64,000 nt of DNA from Geopseudomonas sagittaria (lineage in GTDB: Bacteria; Pseudomonadota; Gammaproteobacteria; Pseudomonadales; Pseudomonadaceae): assembly GCF_900115715.1 (NCBI RefSeq), contig NZ_FOXM01000002.1, positions 248,001 through 312,000 on the forward strand, written 5' to 3'. Of this stretch, positions 15,939 through 25,716 are shown one piece after another. Under the pieces are notes generated by a model. That model was not told the origin of the DNA, searched no databases, and saw only the letters and a list, made by a program, of their open reading frames with translations. Made by a program: the position numbers and the translations under genes. Numbering within the stretch: position 1 is the first letter of the stretch; each line of letters starts with the position of its first letter.

Positions 15939-16472
15939 ATGAACATGGCTGCATCGAACAAGGAACTCGCCTCCATGGCCTCCCCGGATAAACAGCAAAA
16001 ACGTGCCCAGCAGGCCAAAGCCAAGGCCAAGCAGAACCGATCGGGCAAAGCCAAGGCCAATGTCGTCCATCCGCTGCTGGCCAATCCGCTGGTCAACGAG
16101 CCATTCGATGATGTCGAAATCGACCTGAGCACCTTCGACTTCAAAGACATCGAAGAGAACGGTTTCGATCCGGCGCACTTCGACGACTTGTTCCAGGCGA
16201 TGAAAGTCGGCGAAGGCATCAGCCTACTCGCGATGTGCCTGGTGTTCCTGCAGTACCCGGTGTTGGAGCTGGTGGTCGCTGAGGAAGCGGAAGACGCTGC
16301 CATGGACTTCATGATGGGCCTGCTGATCGTCTATCGCGGGATCTTCCACGATGAAGACGAAGACACGGCAGTGAAGTGGATCGGCGGCGAAGCCTTCCAG
16401 ACTGCCTACAACGAAGCATCGATGATCCTGCAGAAGAAGTACGCTCGCGGCACCTCAATCGCCCGATTTTAG
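15939..16472 (+). CDS. hypothetical acidic protein with Lys/Ala-rich N-terminus
   Basis: A 177-residue product from ATG 15939; an in-frame ATG at 15975 is an alternative. Residues about 15-40 are a basic Lys/Ala/Gln tract that may bind nucleic acid or be disordered. Next come an acidic stretch (DDVEIDLSTFDFKDIEENG) and a helical domain with hydrophobic helices around LLAMCLVFLQYPVLELVV, which are probably buried rather than membrane-spanning. The regular codon use and lack of overlap support a real gene. I do not recognise the family. It stands alone between amrS and polB. Confidence 0.55.
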   Translation: MNMAASNKELASMASPDKQQKRAQQAKAKAKQNRSGKAKANVVHPLLANPLVNEPFDDVEIDLSTFDFKDIEENGFDPAHFDDLFQAMKVGEGISLLAMCLVFLQYPVLELVVAEEAEDAAMDFMMGLLIVYRGIFHDEDEDTAVKWIGGEAFQTAYNEASMILQKKYARGTSIARF

Positions 16473-16729
16473 CCACGTGCCGAGCAGCCACTGTTGGCAA
16501 GTCCATTCGAGCGAGATCGGTCATTGCACTGGGTCTGCCCCATGGCTGCTCTTGGCTGAAGGCGGGCATCCCCTGACCGCTTGAGCTCGCTTCTACATAC
16601 GGCCAGCCGGCCCGCCCGGGATGTGCCTTGCACCCGGCTCCACCGCTGACATCAGCAGCCGCACCAGTTCGCCGCACCACCGTCGAGCACGTAGAATTCC
16701 CATCTCAGGGTTTTCTCAAGGTCATCGGC

Positions 16730-19093
16730 GTGGAAGGGCAACTGGGTTTCGTGCTGACGCGGCACTGGCGCGACACGCCGGCGGGCAGCGAGGTCGAGTT
16801 CTGGCTGGCGACCGACGCCGGCCCGCGCCGCGTGCGCGTGCCCGTGCAGACTGCGGTGGCCTTCGTGCCCGCCGAGCAGCGCCAGCGCGCCGAGCAGCTG
16901 CTCAAGGGCGAGGCGGATACCGAGCTGCGCGAACTGGGCCTGCGCGACTTCCATCACCGTCCGGTGCTCGGCCTCTACTGCCGCCAGTACGCGCAGCTGC
17001 TGCGCCTGGAAAAGGCCCTGCGTGGCGGCGGCGTGGATGTCTACGAGGCCGACATCCGTCCGCCCGAGCGTTTCCTGATGGAGCGTTTCATCACCGCGCC
17101 GCTGTCCTTCAGCGGTACGCCGGGTGAGGGTGGTGTGCTGCTGGATGCCCAGCTCCGTCCCGCGTCGGACTATCGCCCGCGCTTGCGCTTGGTCTCCCTC
17201 GACATCGAGACCAACAGCCGCGGCGAGCTGTATTCCATCGGCCTGGAGGGCTGCGGCCAGCGCCAGGTGTACATGCTCGGCCCGGCCAATGGCGAGGCGA
17301 CGGCGCTGGATTTCGACCTGGAGTACTGCGCCAGCCGCGCCGAGCTGCTGGAGCGGCTCAACGCCTGGCTGGCGCGGCATGACCCCGACGCCATCATCGG
17401 CTGGAACCTGGTGCAGTTCGACCTGCGCGTGCTGCGCGAGCATGCCCAGCGCCTGCAGGTGCCGCTGCGCCTGGGGCGCGGCGGCGACGAGATGGCCTGG
17501 CGCGAGCATGGCAGCCGCAACGGCCACTTCTTCGCCGAGGCCGCCGGGCGGCTGATCATCGACGGCATCGAGGCGCTGCGTTCGGCGACCTGGAACTTCC
17601 CCTCGTTCAGCCTGGAGAACGTGGCGCAAACGCTGCTGGGCGAGGGCAAGGCGATCGACAATCCCTACCAGCGGATGGCGGAGATCGATCGCCGCTTCGC
17701 CGAGGACAAGCCGGCGCTGGCGCGCTACAACCTCAAGGACTGCGAGCTGGTGACGCGCATCTTCGAAAGGGCCGAGCTGCTGCCGTTCCTCCTCGAACGG
17801 GCCACGGTCACCGGCCTGGCCGCCGACCGCAGCGGTGGCTCGGTGGCGGCCTTCACCCACCTGTACCTGCCGCTGATGCACCGCCTGGGCTTCGTCGCGC
17901 CCAACCTCGGCGAGCGCCTGCCGGAAGCCAGTCCCGGCGGTTTCGTCATGGATTCGCGCCCGGGTCTCTACGAGTCGGTGCTGGTGCTGGACTACAAGAG
18001 CCTGTATCCGTCGATCATCCGCACCTTCCTGATCGACCCGGTCGGCCTGATCGAGGGGCTGCGCCAGCCCGACGACGTGCACTCGGTGCCGGGCTTTCGC
18101 GGCGCGCGCTTCTCGCGCAGCCGGCACTGCCTGCCAGCCATCGTCGCGCGGGTCTGGGAGGGCCGCGACGCTGCCAAGCGCGACGGCAACCAGCCGCTGG
18201 CGCAGGCGCTGAAGATCATCATGAACGCCTTCTACGGCGTGCTCGGCTCGAGCGGCTGCCGCTTCTTCGACCCGCGCCTGGCATCCTCGATCACCATGCG
18301 CGGGCACGAGATCATGCGCCGCACCCGCGAGCTGATCGAGGCGCGCGGCTACCAGGTGATCTACGGCGACACCGACTCCACCTTCGTCTGGCTGGGCGGC
18401 GCTCACGAGGAGGAAGCGGCGAGTCGCATCGGCCGCGAGCTGGTGCGCCACGTCAACCAGTGGTGGCGCGAGCACCTGGCAGCCGAGTTCGGCCTCGACA
18501 GCGCCCTCGAGCTGCAGTACGAGACCCACTACCGGCGTTTCCTGATGCCCACCATCCGCGGCGCCGAGGAGGGCAGCAAGAAGCGCTACGCCGGCCTGGT
18601 GCGGCGCGCCGACGGCAGCGAGGAGATGGTCTACAAGGGCCTGGAAACCGTGCGCACCGACTGGTCGCCGCTGGCCCGGGAGTTCCAGCAGGAGCTCTAC
18701 CAGCGCATCTTCAGGCGCCAACCCTTCGAGGACTATGTGCGCGACTACGTGCGCCGCACCCTGGCCGGCGAGCTGGACGAGCTGCTGATCTACCGCAAGC
18801 GGCTGCGCCGGCGCCTGGACGACTACGAGCGCAACGTGCCGCCGCATGTGAAGGCGGCGCGGCTGGCCGACGAGTTCAACGCCCGTCACGGGCGCCCGCT
18901 GCAGTACCAGCGCGGTGGCTGGATCAGCTACGTGATCACCACTGCCGGCCCCGAGCCCCTGGAGTCCCGCCAGGCGCCCATCGACTACGACCACTACGTG
19001 ACGCGCCAGCTGCAGCCGGTGGCGGATGCCATCCTGCCCTTCGTGCACAGCGACTTCCGGCGTCTGGTGGACGGGCAGATGCAGCTGTTCTGA
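16730..19093 (+). CDS. polB: DNA polymerase II (family B)
   Basis: From GTG 16730, with AAGG seven bases upstream, the protein has 787 residues, close to the 783 of E. coli Pol II, and begins [16 protein letters not shown] as that enzyme does. An ATG further upstream in the same frame would add 34 unrelated residues. The 3'-5' exonuclease motif ([18 protein letters not shown]) is present. So are the family B polymerase motifs: A ([14 protein letters not shown]), B ([19 protein letters not shown]) and C ([11 protein letters not shown]). It serves replication restart and translesion synthesis after damage. I see no clear LexA box in the 250 bases upstream. Confidence 0.95.
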   Translation: MEGQLGFVLTRHWRDTPAGSEVEFWLATDAGPRRVRVPVQTAVAFVPAEQRQRAEQLLKGEADTELRELGLRDFHHRPVLGLYCRQYAQLLRLEKALRGGGVDVYEADIRPPERFLMERFITAPLSFSGTPGEGGVLLDAQLRPASDYRPRLRLVSLDIETNSRGELYSIGLEGCGQRQVYMLGPANGEATALDFDLEYCASRAELLERLNAWLARHDPDAIIGWNLVQFDLRVLREHAQRLQVPLRLGRGGDEMAWREHGSRNGHFFAEAAGRLIIDGIEALRSATWNFPSFSLENVAQTLLGEGKAIDNPYQRMAEIDRRFAEDKPALARYNLKDCELVTRIFERAELLPFLLERATVTGLAADRSGGSVAAFTHLYLPLMHRLGFVAPNLGERLPEASPGGFVMDSRPGLYESVLVLDYKSLYPSIIRTFLIDPVGLIEGLRQPDDVHSVPGFRGARFSRSRHCLPAIVARVWEGRDAAKRDGNQPLAQALKIIMNAFYGVLGSSGCRFFDPRLASSITMRGHEIMRRTRELIEARGYQVIYGDTDSTFVWLGGAHEEEAASRIGRELVRHVNQWWREHLAAEFGLDSALELQYETHYRRFLMPTIRGAEEGSKKRYAGLVRRADGSEEMVYKGLETVRTDWSPLAREFQQELYQRIFRRQPFEDYVRDYVRRTLAGELDELLIYRKRLRRRLDDYERNVPPHVKAARLADEFNARHGRPLQYQRGGWISYVITTAGPEPLESRQAPIDYDHYVTRQLQPVADAILPFVHSDFRRLVDGQMQLF

Positions 19094-19116
19094 AGCGAAG
19101 CTTTCCACCAGGCAGA

Positions 19117-19152
19117 AACACCGATGCCGCGCGGGTGCGCGGCATCGGTGTT
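19117..19152. terminator. bidirectional terminator between polB and the MFS gene
   Basis: AACACCGATGCCGCGC and its exact complement form a sixteen-pair stem with a GGGT loop between two convergent genes. On the minus strand the stem is followed by TTTCT. Confidence 0.8.
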
Positions 19153-19172
19153 GGCGGTTGCGGGAAGGCGGA

Positions 19173-20513
19173 TCAGCTTTCCAGCTTGCGCGGCGCCATG
19201 AAGTACAGCCAGGTCAGCGCCAGGAAGTACATGGTCGGAATGATGGTGAACAGCACGGCGTAGTTGTTGTTGGTGACGGTCAGCACGTAGCCGACGATCT
19301 GGGTCATGAACATGCCGCCAATCGCCGCGCACATGCCGCCGAAGCCGAACACGGTGCTCATCAGGTGCTTGGGCGTGTAGTCCATCACCAGGCTCCAGAT
19401 GTTGGCGGTCCAGGCCTGGTGGGCGCCCACGGCCAGGGAGATCGCCAGCACCGCGACCCACAGGCCGCTGGCCTTGGCGGCGAACACCACCGAGCAGATG
19501 CACACGGCGAAGATCAGCAGCGACACCAGACGGGCACGGATCGGGTTGACCCCGCGGCCGATCAGGAAGGACGACAGGATGCCGCCACCGATGCTGCCGA
19601 AGTCGGCGGTCAGCCAGATCAGGATCAGCGGGATGCCCATCTGGGTGACGCTGATGCCCAGGCCGTACTGCTGGTTGAGGAACGGCGGCAGCCAGTACAG
19701 GTAGAACCAGAATACCGGCGCGGTGATCATGTAGGCCACGGCGAAGGCCCAGGTGCCGCGGCGACGCAGGATCTGCGAGAAGGGCACCTTGGTCGCCTCG
19801 GGCTCGACGTCCTTCTGGATGTACTCCAGTTCGGCCTTGCTGACCTTCGGGTGCTCTTCCGGGTTGTAGTAGTTCAGCGCCCAGAACACCAGCCAGACGA
19901 TACCCAGCGCGCCCATGCCGACGAAGGCGGCTTCCCAGCCCCACACGGAGAGGATCAGCGGCAGCAGCGCCGGGGTGACCATGGCGCCGACGTTGGTGCC
20001 GGCGTTGAAGATGCCGGTGGCCAGGGCGCGCTCGCCGGCCGGGAACCACAGGCGGGTGGTCTTCACGCAGGCTGGGTAGTTGGCCGCCTCGGTGAGGCCG
20101 AGGATGAAGCGGCAGATCATGAAGCCGACCGCCGAGGTGGCCAGGCCATGGGCGCCGGTGGCCAGGCTCCACAGCAGCACGGCGAGGAAGAAGGCGCGCT
20201 TGACGCCGACCCTGTCGATGAAGCGGCCCTGCAGGAGGAAGCCCACGGCATAGCCGACCTGGAACCAGAAGTTGATGTTGGCGTAGTCCATGGTGGACCA
20301 GCTCATCTCCTTGGCGAGGATCGGCTGCATCACGCCGAGGGCGGCACGGTCGATGTAGTTCAGGGTGGTGGCGAAGAACACCAGGGCCAGCATGCCCCAG
20401 CGCATCTTGCCGACGGCGAGGGCGGCGCGGATCTTCTCGCCGACACCGGCGTGGGGGTGCACCGAGGCGAACGTCTGCGGCGATACGACTGGGCGAGCCG
20501 TGGAGTTGGACAT
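19173..20513 (-). CDS. MFS anion:cation symporter family transporter for hydroaromatic acids
   Basis: The 446-residue protein has twelve predicted membrane helices and the signature of the ACS branch of the major facilitator family: LNYIDRAALGVMQP in helix 1, RFIDRVGVKR in the first cytoplasmic loop, GLTEAANYPA and the motif around FPAGERALATGIFNAG. ACS members move carboxylates such as hexuronates, phthalate and quinate with protons. The operator pair about 150 bases upstream, identical in layout to the one at oprD/quiC, places it in the same regulon and suggests quinate, shikimate or a related acid. It ends in a strong terminator shared with polB. Confidence 0.85.
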   Translation of the reverse strand: MSNSTARPVVSPQTFASVHPHAGVGEKIRAALAVGKMRWGMLALVFFATTLNYIDRAALGVMQPILAKEMSWSTMDYANINFWFQVGYAVGFLLQGRFIDRVGVKRAFFLAVLLWSLATGAHGLATSAVGFMICRFILGLTEAANYPACVKTTRLWFPAGERALATGIFNAGTNVGAMVTPALLPLILSVWGWEAAFVGMGALGIVWLVFWALNYYNPEEHPKVSKAELEYIQKDVEPEATKVPFSQILRRRGTWAFAVAYMITAPVFWFYLYWLPPFLNQQYGLGISVTQMGIPLILIWLTADFGSIGGGILSSFLIGRGVNPIRARLVSLLIFAVCICSVVFAAKASGLWVAVLAISLAVGAHQAWTANIWSLVMDYTPKHLMSTVFGFGGMCAAIGGMFMTQIVGYVLTVTNNNYAVLFTIIPTMYFLALTWLYFMAPRKLES

Positions 20514-20659
20514 GAGCGTTTACCCGATTCTTGAAATTGTTATGGATCAGCTACGGCTGACTCGGCCGGATGGAGATCTGCAGCAGGCAAGGGAGCATCC
20601 GGTCTGGGGTAGATGGTGAGATTCGCGCCGGCCGGGGTCAATCCGATAAACGCCCATCC

Positions 20660-20674
20660 GTTCGACTATCGAAC
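20660..20674. promoter_or_regulatory. PcaR-like IclR box B
   Basis: GTTCGACTATCGAAC, one base away from box A, lies 147 bases upstream of the MFS start codon on the gene-proximal side of the TetR-type palindrome. Confidence 0.65.
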
Positions 20675-20679
20675 AAAAC

Positions 20680-20691
20680 CTAACCGGTTAG
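20680..20691. promoter_or_regulatory. TetR-type palindrome B
   Basis: CTAACCGGTTAG is a perfect 12-bp palindrome followed by TACATTTT, as at 6654-6674. Its centre is 18.5 bp from IclR box B. It overlaps no coding sequence but almost touches the stop codon of the upstream flavoprotein gene. Confidence 0.7.
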
Positions 20692-20697
20692 TACATT

Positions 20698-22446
20698 TTA
20701 ACCTGAGCAGGGATTGGCTATAGCCGAAGGTCTATTGGCGTCCGTCGCTGGCCGCAAACCGGCCAGCGCCAGTCCGGCCAGATAGCCGAAGGTCATCCCC
20801 GGGCCGAGGGTGATGCCGCCGCTGGGGTAGTGGCCGTCCATCACGCTGGCCATGTCGTTGCCCACCGCGAACAGCCCGGCGATCGGCTGGCCGCCGGCGT
20901 TCAGCACCCGCGCGCAGGCGTCGGTGCGCAGCCCGGCGAAGGTGCCGAGGCTGCCGGGCACCAGCTTCACGGCGTAGAACGGACCCTGCTCCAGGGCACC
21001 CAGCGATGGGTTGGGGACATGCCGCGCCTCGCCCTGGGCGCGGTTGTAGGGCGAGGCGCCGCGCTGGAAATCCGGGTCCTCGCCGCGGACGGCGTGGCGG
21101 TTGAAACGCGCCACGCTGGCGGCGAGCTGCTGCGGGTCGATGCCGCACTGATTGGCCAGCTCGGCGAGGCTGTCGCCTCGTTTCAAGTAGCCGTTGCGCT
21201 GCCAGGTCCGGTCGAGGAAGGGGAACGGCCGCACCGCGCCGATGCCGTAGCGGTTGCGCGCGCGGCGGTCGGCGATCAGCCAGGCCTCCGCTGCCTCGCC
21301 GGGCGGGGTGGCGGCGAACAGCGCGGTCATGAAGGCGTGGTAGGAGTCGGCCTCGTTGACGAAGCGCCGACCATCGTGGCGCACGGCGATGAAGCCGGGC
21401 TTGGCGCGCTCCATCAGGTGCGGGAAGGCGCCGGTGCTACCGTCTTTCCTCGGCACCAGCGACACCGGCGCCCAGGCGCCGGCGTGGACCAGGTCGTCGG
21501 CCACCCGTCCGCCGACCGCCTCGCCCAGGTGCAGGCCGTCGCCGCTGTTGCAGGCTGGCGCGGCCGAATGGTGGCCGGTGCCGTCCGGCGCGTGGGCGAA
21601 CAGCTGCGCGATGCGCGCGCGGTCGTGGGGGAAGCCGCCGCAGGCCAGTACCACGCCGCGGCGGGCGCGGATCTCGGTGGGCGTGCCGGACTGGTCGAGC
21701 AGGGCGCCGACCACCCGGCCGTCGCGCTGCAGCAGACGGCGTACCGGCGCTTCGCTGAGCAGGCTGACCTTGAGGTCCAGCGCGCTGCGCAGCAGGCGCG
21801 CCACCAGGGCGTTGCCGTTGACCAGGTGCATACCGCGGCCGTGGCGCAGCAGGTCGCGAAAATGCCGCAGCAGGCGTCCGGCGGCGTACAGCGCCGAGCG
21901 CGGCGAGCGGGTGGCGTCGAGGAAGTGGGCCAGATCCGTGCCGCCGGCGATGCCCATGCCGGCCAGGCTGATCAGGTCCAGCGGCGGGCGCAGTTTGTCG
22001 ATCCATTCGCCGAGCCGGCGGCCGTCGAACGGCTGGGCGCACAGCGAGCGGCCGCCCAGTATCGCACCGGGGCCGGCGTGCATGTCCGGCATGCGGCTGC
22101 CGGACTGGAACTGCACGGCGGTGTGGCGCTGGAAGAACTCGACCATCGCCGGGCCGTGGGCGAGGAAGGCGCGCTGGCGTTCGTCCAGCGCATCGCGGCC
22201 GAGCTGCTCGCACAGGTAGCGTTCGGGCGCGCCGGGCTCCTCAAGCTGGCCGTCGGCGACCGCCAGCGGATTGCGCGGAATCCACAGCCAGCCGCCGGAC
22301 CAGGCGCTGGTGCCGCCGAGCTGCGCCTCCTTCTCGGCGACCACCACCTTGAGGCCGTGGTGCGCGGCGGTCACTGCGGCGGCCAGGCCGGAAGCCCCGG
22401 AGCCGATCACCAGCACGTCGCATTCGATTCTGTCGGGCGTCTGCAT
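20698..22446 (-). CDS. KsdD-like FAD-dependent dehydrogenase (paralogue 1)
   Basis: A 582-residue flavoprotein of the succinate dehydrogenase/3-ketosteroid-delta1-dehydrogenase family. The N-terminal dinucleotide-binding motif (VLVIGSGASGLAAAVTA) is followed by GGTSAWSGG. The C-terminal part has GPFYAVKLVPG, with the Tyr that is catalytic in KsdD, and then GNDMASVMDGHYPSGGITLGP. Such enzymes remove two hydrogens next to a ring carbonyl. In this cluster a cyclohexanone- or cyclohexenone-carboxylate is a likelier substrate than a steroid. CA motif ACAACAACAA lies just upstream of its GAGG site. It follows the NIPSNAP gene across a hairpin repeat and precedes the MFS gene; the stop codon abuts the operator of the latter. 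Confidence 0.85.
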   Translation of the reverse strand: MQTPDRIECDVLVIGSGASGLAAAVTAAHHGLKVVVAEKEAQLGGTSAWSGGWLWIPRNPLAVADGQLEEPGAPERYLCEQLGRDALDERQRAFLAHGPAMVEFFQRHTAVQFQSGSRMPDMHAGPGAILGGRSLCAQPFDGRRLGEWIDKLRPPLDLISLAGMGIAGGTDLAHFLDATRSPRSALYAAGRLLRHFRDLLRHGRGMHLVNGNALVARLLRSALDLKVSLLSEAPVRRLLQRDGRVVGALLDQSGTPTEIRARRGVVLACGGFPHDRARIAQLFAHAPDGTGHHSAAPACNSGDGLHLGEAVGGRVADDLVHAGAWAPVSLVPRKDGSTGAFPHLMERAKPGFIAVRHDGRRFVNEADSYHAFMTALFAATPPGEAAEAWLIADRRARNRYGIGAVRPFPFLDRTWQRNGYLKRGDSLAELANQCGIDPQQLAASVARFNRHAVRGEDPDFQRGASPYNRAQGEARHVPNPSLGALEQGPFYAVKLVPGSLGTFAGLRTDACARVLNAGGQPIAGLFAVGNDMASVMDGHYPSGGITLGPGMTFGYLAGLALAGLRPATDANRPSAIANPCSG

Positions 22447-22456
22447 GTTCTGCCTC

Positions 22457-22466
22457 TTGTTGTTGT
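22457..22466 (-). promoter_or_regulatory. Hfq/Crc-type CA motif of flavoprotein gene 1
   Basis: ACAACAACAA on the minus strand lies immediately upstream of the GAGG ribosome binding site, matching the AAnAAnAA pattern of catabolite-repressed mRNAs. Confidence 0.5.
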
Positions 22467-22562
22467 CGTGGGGTAACGGAACTTCGCCGCCCGGCAGGAC
22501 AGTCGGGCTGTATGGAGTCAGGGGGTAATCCGGGCTTTCCGGCCAGCGGACGTGCTGCTTTT

Positions 22563-22664
22563 CTCCCCTCTCCCGGTTCGGGAGAGGGGCCGGGGGTGAG
22601 GGCTGGAGGCCGAGGCATATCCACCCTCACCCCAGCCCTCTCCCGCCAGCGGGAGAGGGGGGCG
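22563..22664. repeat. paired GC-rich intergenic hairpins (BIME-like)
   Basis: Two stem-loops, CCCTCTCCC/GGGAGAGGG at 22566-22588 and again at 22637-22660, flank inverted GGGGGTGAGGG and CCCTCACCCC stretches. The whole unit is an interspersed element of the bacterial repetitive type. It may stabilise or attenuate the polycistronic mRNA between the NIPSNAP gene and flavoprotein gene 1. Confidence 0.75.
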
Positions 22665-22717
22665 ATTCGCTGCCAGCCCGAGACATGGCCCGATTGCCCT
22701 GGGTTGCCCTGTCGGAT

Positions 22718-23038
22718 TCACTGCAGCGGCGAAAAACCGGTCGGCCGCATCAGCCGCGACTCCAGGCGCTCCACCGCGTCCAGCTCGCGGTTCTTGCGCG
22801 CGAAGGCCGCCCAGCGCGGGTCGGCGGCCATGCTGGCGCGCCGCGCGGCGCGGTCGTCGAGGCTCTCGTAGGCCCAGATGTGCACCACCTGGTTGGCCTC
22901 GCCGAACTCGGTGGTGAAGAAGCCGACCAGCCGGCCGAGGTGCTCGGTCTGCACCGCCAGGGCGTCGCTCTGGTACAGCGCCAGCCACTCGGCGAGGCGG
23001 GTCGGCTTGATGGTGTAGGTGCGCAGTTCGTAGTACAT
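22718..23038 (-). CDS. NIPSNAP family protein
   Basis: The 106-residue protein opens with MYYELRTYTIKPTRLAEWL and carries GEANQVVHIWAYESLDDRAARRA, the two conserved blocks of NIPSNAP proteins, which adopt a dimeric ferredoxin-like alpha-beta fold. The biochemical role of bacterial members is not settled; they often sit in catabolic operons. It lies 21 bases behind flavoprotein gene 2, so it belongs to the same operon and may assist, or act on a product of, the desaturases. There is no signal peptide. Confidence 0.85.
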   Translation of the reverse strand: MYYELRTYTIKPTRLAEWLALYQSDALAVQTEHLGRLVGFFTTEFGEANQVVHIWAYESLDDRAARRASMAADPRWAAFARKNRELDAVERLESRLMRPTGFSPLQ

Positions 23039-23059
23039 GGTGGATTCTCCGTCGAAAAG

Positions 23060-24781
23060 TCAGGCTTTTGCAGGCAACAGGTGCTCGGCGATATGGGTCG
23101 CGGCGATGTAGCCGAAGGTGATGCCGGGGCCGAGGGTGATGCCCGGACCGGGGTAGGTGCCGTCCATGATCGAGTTCATGTCGTTGCCGGCGGCGTACAG
23201 GCCGGGGATGGGCACGCCGTCGAGGTCGACCACGTTGGCGTGGCGGTCGGTGCGCAGGCCGCGCGCCGAGCCCAGATCGCCGGTGTCGACGCGGATGGCG
23301 TAGAACGGCGCCTTCTCCAGCGGCGCCAGGCAGGGGTTGGGCTGCTGGTGCGGGTCGCCGAGGTGGCGGTTGTAGCTGTTGCCGCCCTTGCCGAACTGGC
23401 GGTCGACGCCGTTGCGGGCATCGCTGTTGTGCAGTTCGAGGGTGGCGCGCAGGCCCTGCGGGTCGACGCCGATGGCGCGGGCCAGCGCTTCGGGGGTGTC
23501 GGCGCGGTGCAGGTAGCCGGCCTCAAGCAGCGCCGAGTTGTCGACCGGCTTCGGTCGGGCCAGGCCCATGCCGTACTTGCCGAGGGCCTCGGCGTCGGCG
23601 ATCAGCCAGCAGGGCGCGTGGCCCTGGAACATCGCCTCGACGAAGCAGTGGTAGGAGTTGGACTCGTTGACGAAGCGCCGGCCGCTCTTGTCGACGGCGA
23701 TGATCCCCGGCTTGGCGCGGTCGGTGACCAGGTGCGGGAAGCGCTCCAGGCTGCCGTCCGGGCGGCGCAGCACCGACACCGGCGCCCAGAAGAAGTTGGC
23801 GGCCAGGTCCTTGCCGCTGGCGGCGTTGACCGCCGCGCCGAGGCGCAGGCCGTCGCCGGTGTTGGTTTCCGGCGACATGCTCCAGTGCGCCGCCGCGCTC
23901 TGCGGGCGCTCGGTCGCGGCCTGGGTGCCGGCGCCGAAGCCGCCGGTGGCGCATACCACCCCGCCGCGGGCCAGCACCCGCTCGCTGCGCCCGTTGCGGC
24001 GCAGCTGCACGCCGCGCACCGCGCCGTCCTCGACGATCAGGCTCTCGGTCTGGCAGTCCAGCCACAGCTCGACGCCCTTGGCGAAGGCGGTGGTGGCCAG
24101 CCGGGCGATCAGCGCGTTGCCGACGGTCAGGCGGGTGCCGCGCGGGTGCCGGAGGCGGTCGCGGCCGTAGCGCGCCATCAGCTTGAGGCAGTGCCACAGT
24201 GACCTGGGCGAGCGGCGGAAGTTGAGGAAGTGCTGGATGTCGACGCGGTTCACCATCATCCCGCCGAACAGCAGCATGCCCTGCGGCGGCACCTTCAGGT
24301 CCCTGAAGCGCTCGCCGAGGCGGCGGCCGTCGTACTCGACCATCTCCAGGGCGCGGCCGCGGTCGGTGGCGCCGTCTTCGTCCGGGTAGTAGTCGGGGGA
24401 GAGCGGACGCAGGGCGTAGGCCAGCTCGCTGTGCTGTTCGAGGTAGCGCAGCGCCTCGCTGCCGCGTTCGATGAAGGCGTCGACCAGTTCGGCGTCGTAG
24501 CCGGCGCCGATGGCCTTCTTCAGGTAGGTGCGCACCGCCTCGGGCGAATCCTGAATGCCGGCGGCGCGCGCCTGGTCGCTGCCGGGGATCCACACGGCGC
24601 CGCCGGAGATCGCCGAGGTGCCGCCGAAGGTGCTGGCCTTCTCGACGATCAGCACGCGCAGGCCGCGGCAGGCGGCGGTGGTGGCGGCGGCGAAGCCGGC
24701 CGCGCCGCTGCCGAGCACCACCAGGTCGTATTCGTGGACGGCGCTGGCCGGGGTAACGGAGGAGGGGATTGCGGAGGTCAT
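23060..24781 (-). CDS. KsdD-like FAD-dependent dehydrogenase (paralogue 2)
   Basis: A 573-residue flavoprotein with the FAD-binding start YDLVVLGSGAAGFAAATTA, GGTSAISGGAVWIPG, and a C-terminal KsdD-type block (APFYAIRVDTGDLG, then GNDMNSIMDGTYPGPGITLG). It is clearly more distant from paralogues 1 and 3 than they are from each other: WIPGSDQARAAG replaces the WxPxNPLA of the other two, and the residues around the active site differ. It should desaturate a ring ketone using FAD and pass electrons to a quinone or another acceptor. It lies 22 bases behind the shikimate dehydrogenase-like gene, in an operon that probably starts there. Confidence 0.85.
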   Translation of the reverse strand: MTSAIPSSVTPASAVHEYDLVVLGSGAAGFAAATTAACRGLRVLIVEKASTFGGTSAISGGAVWIPGSDQARAAGIQDSPEAVRTYLKKAIGAGYDAELVDAFIERGSEALRYLEQHSELAYALRPLSPDYYPDEDGATDRGRALEMVEYDGRRLGERFRDLKVPPQGMLLFGGMMVNRVDIQHFLNFRRSPRSLWHCLKLMARYGRDRLRHPRGTRLTVGNALIARLATTAFAKGVELWLDCQTESLIVEDGAVRGVQLRRNGRSERVLARGGVVCATGGFGAGTQAATERPQSAAAHWSMSPETNTGDGLRLGAAVNAASGKDLAANFFWAPVSVLRRPDGSLERFPHLVTDRAKPGIIAVDKSGRRFVNESNSYHCFVEAMFQGHAPCWLIADAEALGKYGMGLARPKPVDNSALLEAGYLHRADTPEALARAIGVDPQGLRATLELHNSDARNGVDRQFGKGGNSYNRHLGDPHQQPNPCLAPLEKAPFYAIRVDTGDLGSARGLRTDRHANVVDLDGVPIPGLYAAGNDMNSIMDGTYPGPGITLGPGITFGYIAATHIAEHLLPAKA

Positions 24782-24803
24782 GACGGGTTGCTCCCTGGCT
24801 GGC

Positions 24804-25613
24804 TCAGATCTGCTGCGGGGTGACGCCCATGAAGGCGCCGAGGTTGCCGAGCTGGGCGAAGGCCATCTCGGCGCCGGTCTGCACCGTGCAGCCCATGCGC
24901 TGGGCGACCTCGAGCAGCGGGGTGATCTCCGGCGCGGTCACCACGTCCGCCACCAGGGCGCCGGCGCGCAGGGTCTGCAGCTGGGCGAGGGGCAGCGGCA
25001 GTTCGCCGCTGCCGCCCATGCCCACCGGCGAGGCGTTGACCACCAGGTCGAAGCCGGCCAGCGACGGGAAGTCGGTGTGCACGGCCAGACGCGGGAAGGC
25101 GTCGCGCAGCAGCGCCGCCAGGCCTTCGGCGCGCTCGCCGCTGACGTCGGCGAGGGTCAGCTCGGCGACCCCGGCCTCGGCCAGCGCCCAGGCGATGGCG
25201 CTGCCCACCCCACCGGCGCCGACCACCAGGGCGCGCTGGCCGTGGCCCTGGAAGCCGTGCTGGCGGGCGGCGTTGAGGAAGCCGTCGCCGTCGACGTTGT
25301 CGCCGAGCAGGCGGCCGTCGGCCTCGCGGCGGATCACGTTGACCGAGCGCAGCGCCGCGGCGCGGGCGCTGACGCCGTCCAGCCGCTCGGCCAGCACCTG
25401 CTTGTAGGGCACGGTGACCACGCAGCCGCGCAGGTTGCGCCAGCCGCGCAGGGTGGCGAGGAAATCGTCCAGCGCCTGCTGCTCAAGGTCGATGGCGATC
25501 ATCGCCAGGTCCTTGCCGTGCTGGGCGAACCAGGTGTTGAAGTTTTCCGGGGACTTCACCTGGGCGATGGGGGAGCCGACGATGGCTACCAGTTCGGTCG
25601 AACCGCGGATCAT
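24804..25613 (-). CDS. shikimate dehydrogenase-like protein (AroE family)
   Basis: This 269-residue protein has the AroE two-domain plan. The substrate domain carries SPENFN and the catalytic Lys in VTVPYKQ (about residue 70), with the partner Asp in NVDGDGF (about residue 106). The NAD(P) domain starts with VVGAGGVGSAIAWAL. The usual NTD-x-x-G is NVD-x-x-G here, and the Ser-x-Ser start motif of biosynthetic AroE is altered (GSPIAQVKSPENF), so it is more likely a catabolic shikimate or quinate dehydrogenase-like enzyme than the housekeeping AroE. It is the first gene of the minus-strand operon and divergent from the IclR gene. CA-rich ACAACAAGCACAACA lies upstream of its GGAGG site. Confidence 0.85.
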   Translation of the reverse strand: MIRGSTELVAIVGSPIAQVKSPENFNTWFAQHGKDLAMIAIDLEQQALDDFLATLRGWRNLRGCVVTVPYKQVLAERLDGVSARAAALRSVNVIRREADGRLLGDNVDGDGFLNAARQHGFQGHGQRALVVGAGGVGSAIAWALAEAGVAELTLADVSGERAEGLAALLRDAFPRLAVHTDFPSLAGFDLVVNASPVGMGGSGELPLPLAQLQTLRAGALVADVVTAPEITPLLEVAQRMGCTVQTGAEMAFAQLGNLGAFMGVTPQQI

Positions 25614-25626
25614 GCTGACCTCCAGC

Positions 25627-25641
25627 TGTTGTGCTTGTTGT
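25627..25641 (-). promoter_or_regulatory. CA-rich Hfq/Crc-like motif
   Basis: ACAACAAGCACAACA on the minus strand sits immediately upstream of the GGAGG site of the shikimate dehydrogenase-like gene; the match to AAnAAnAA is partial. Confidence 0.35.
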
Positions 25642-25716
25642 GCGGTGAGTATTGCGAGGGGCTCGCCGGGCCAACAACGCGCTGATCGGTCGTTTCGGTT
25701 GTTAATCGCATCGACA

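Noticed and set aside
16473-16729. LexA box upstream of polB
   Set aside because: No CTG-N10-CAG with the expected AT-rich centre is seen near the start.
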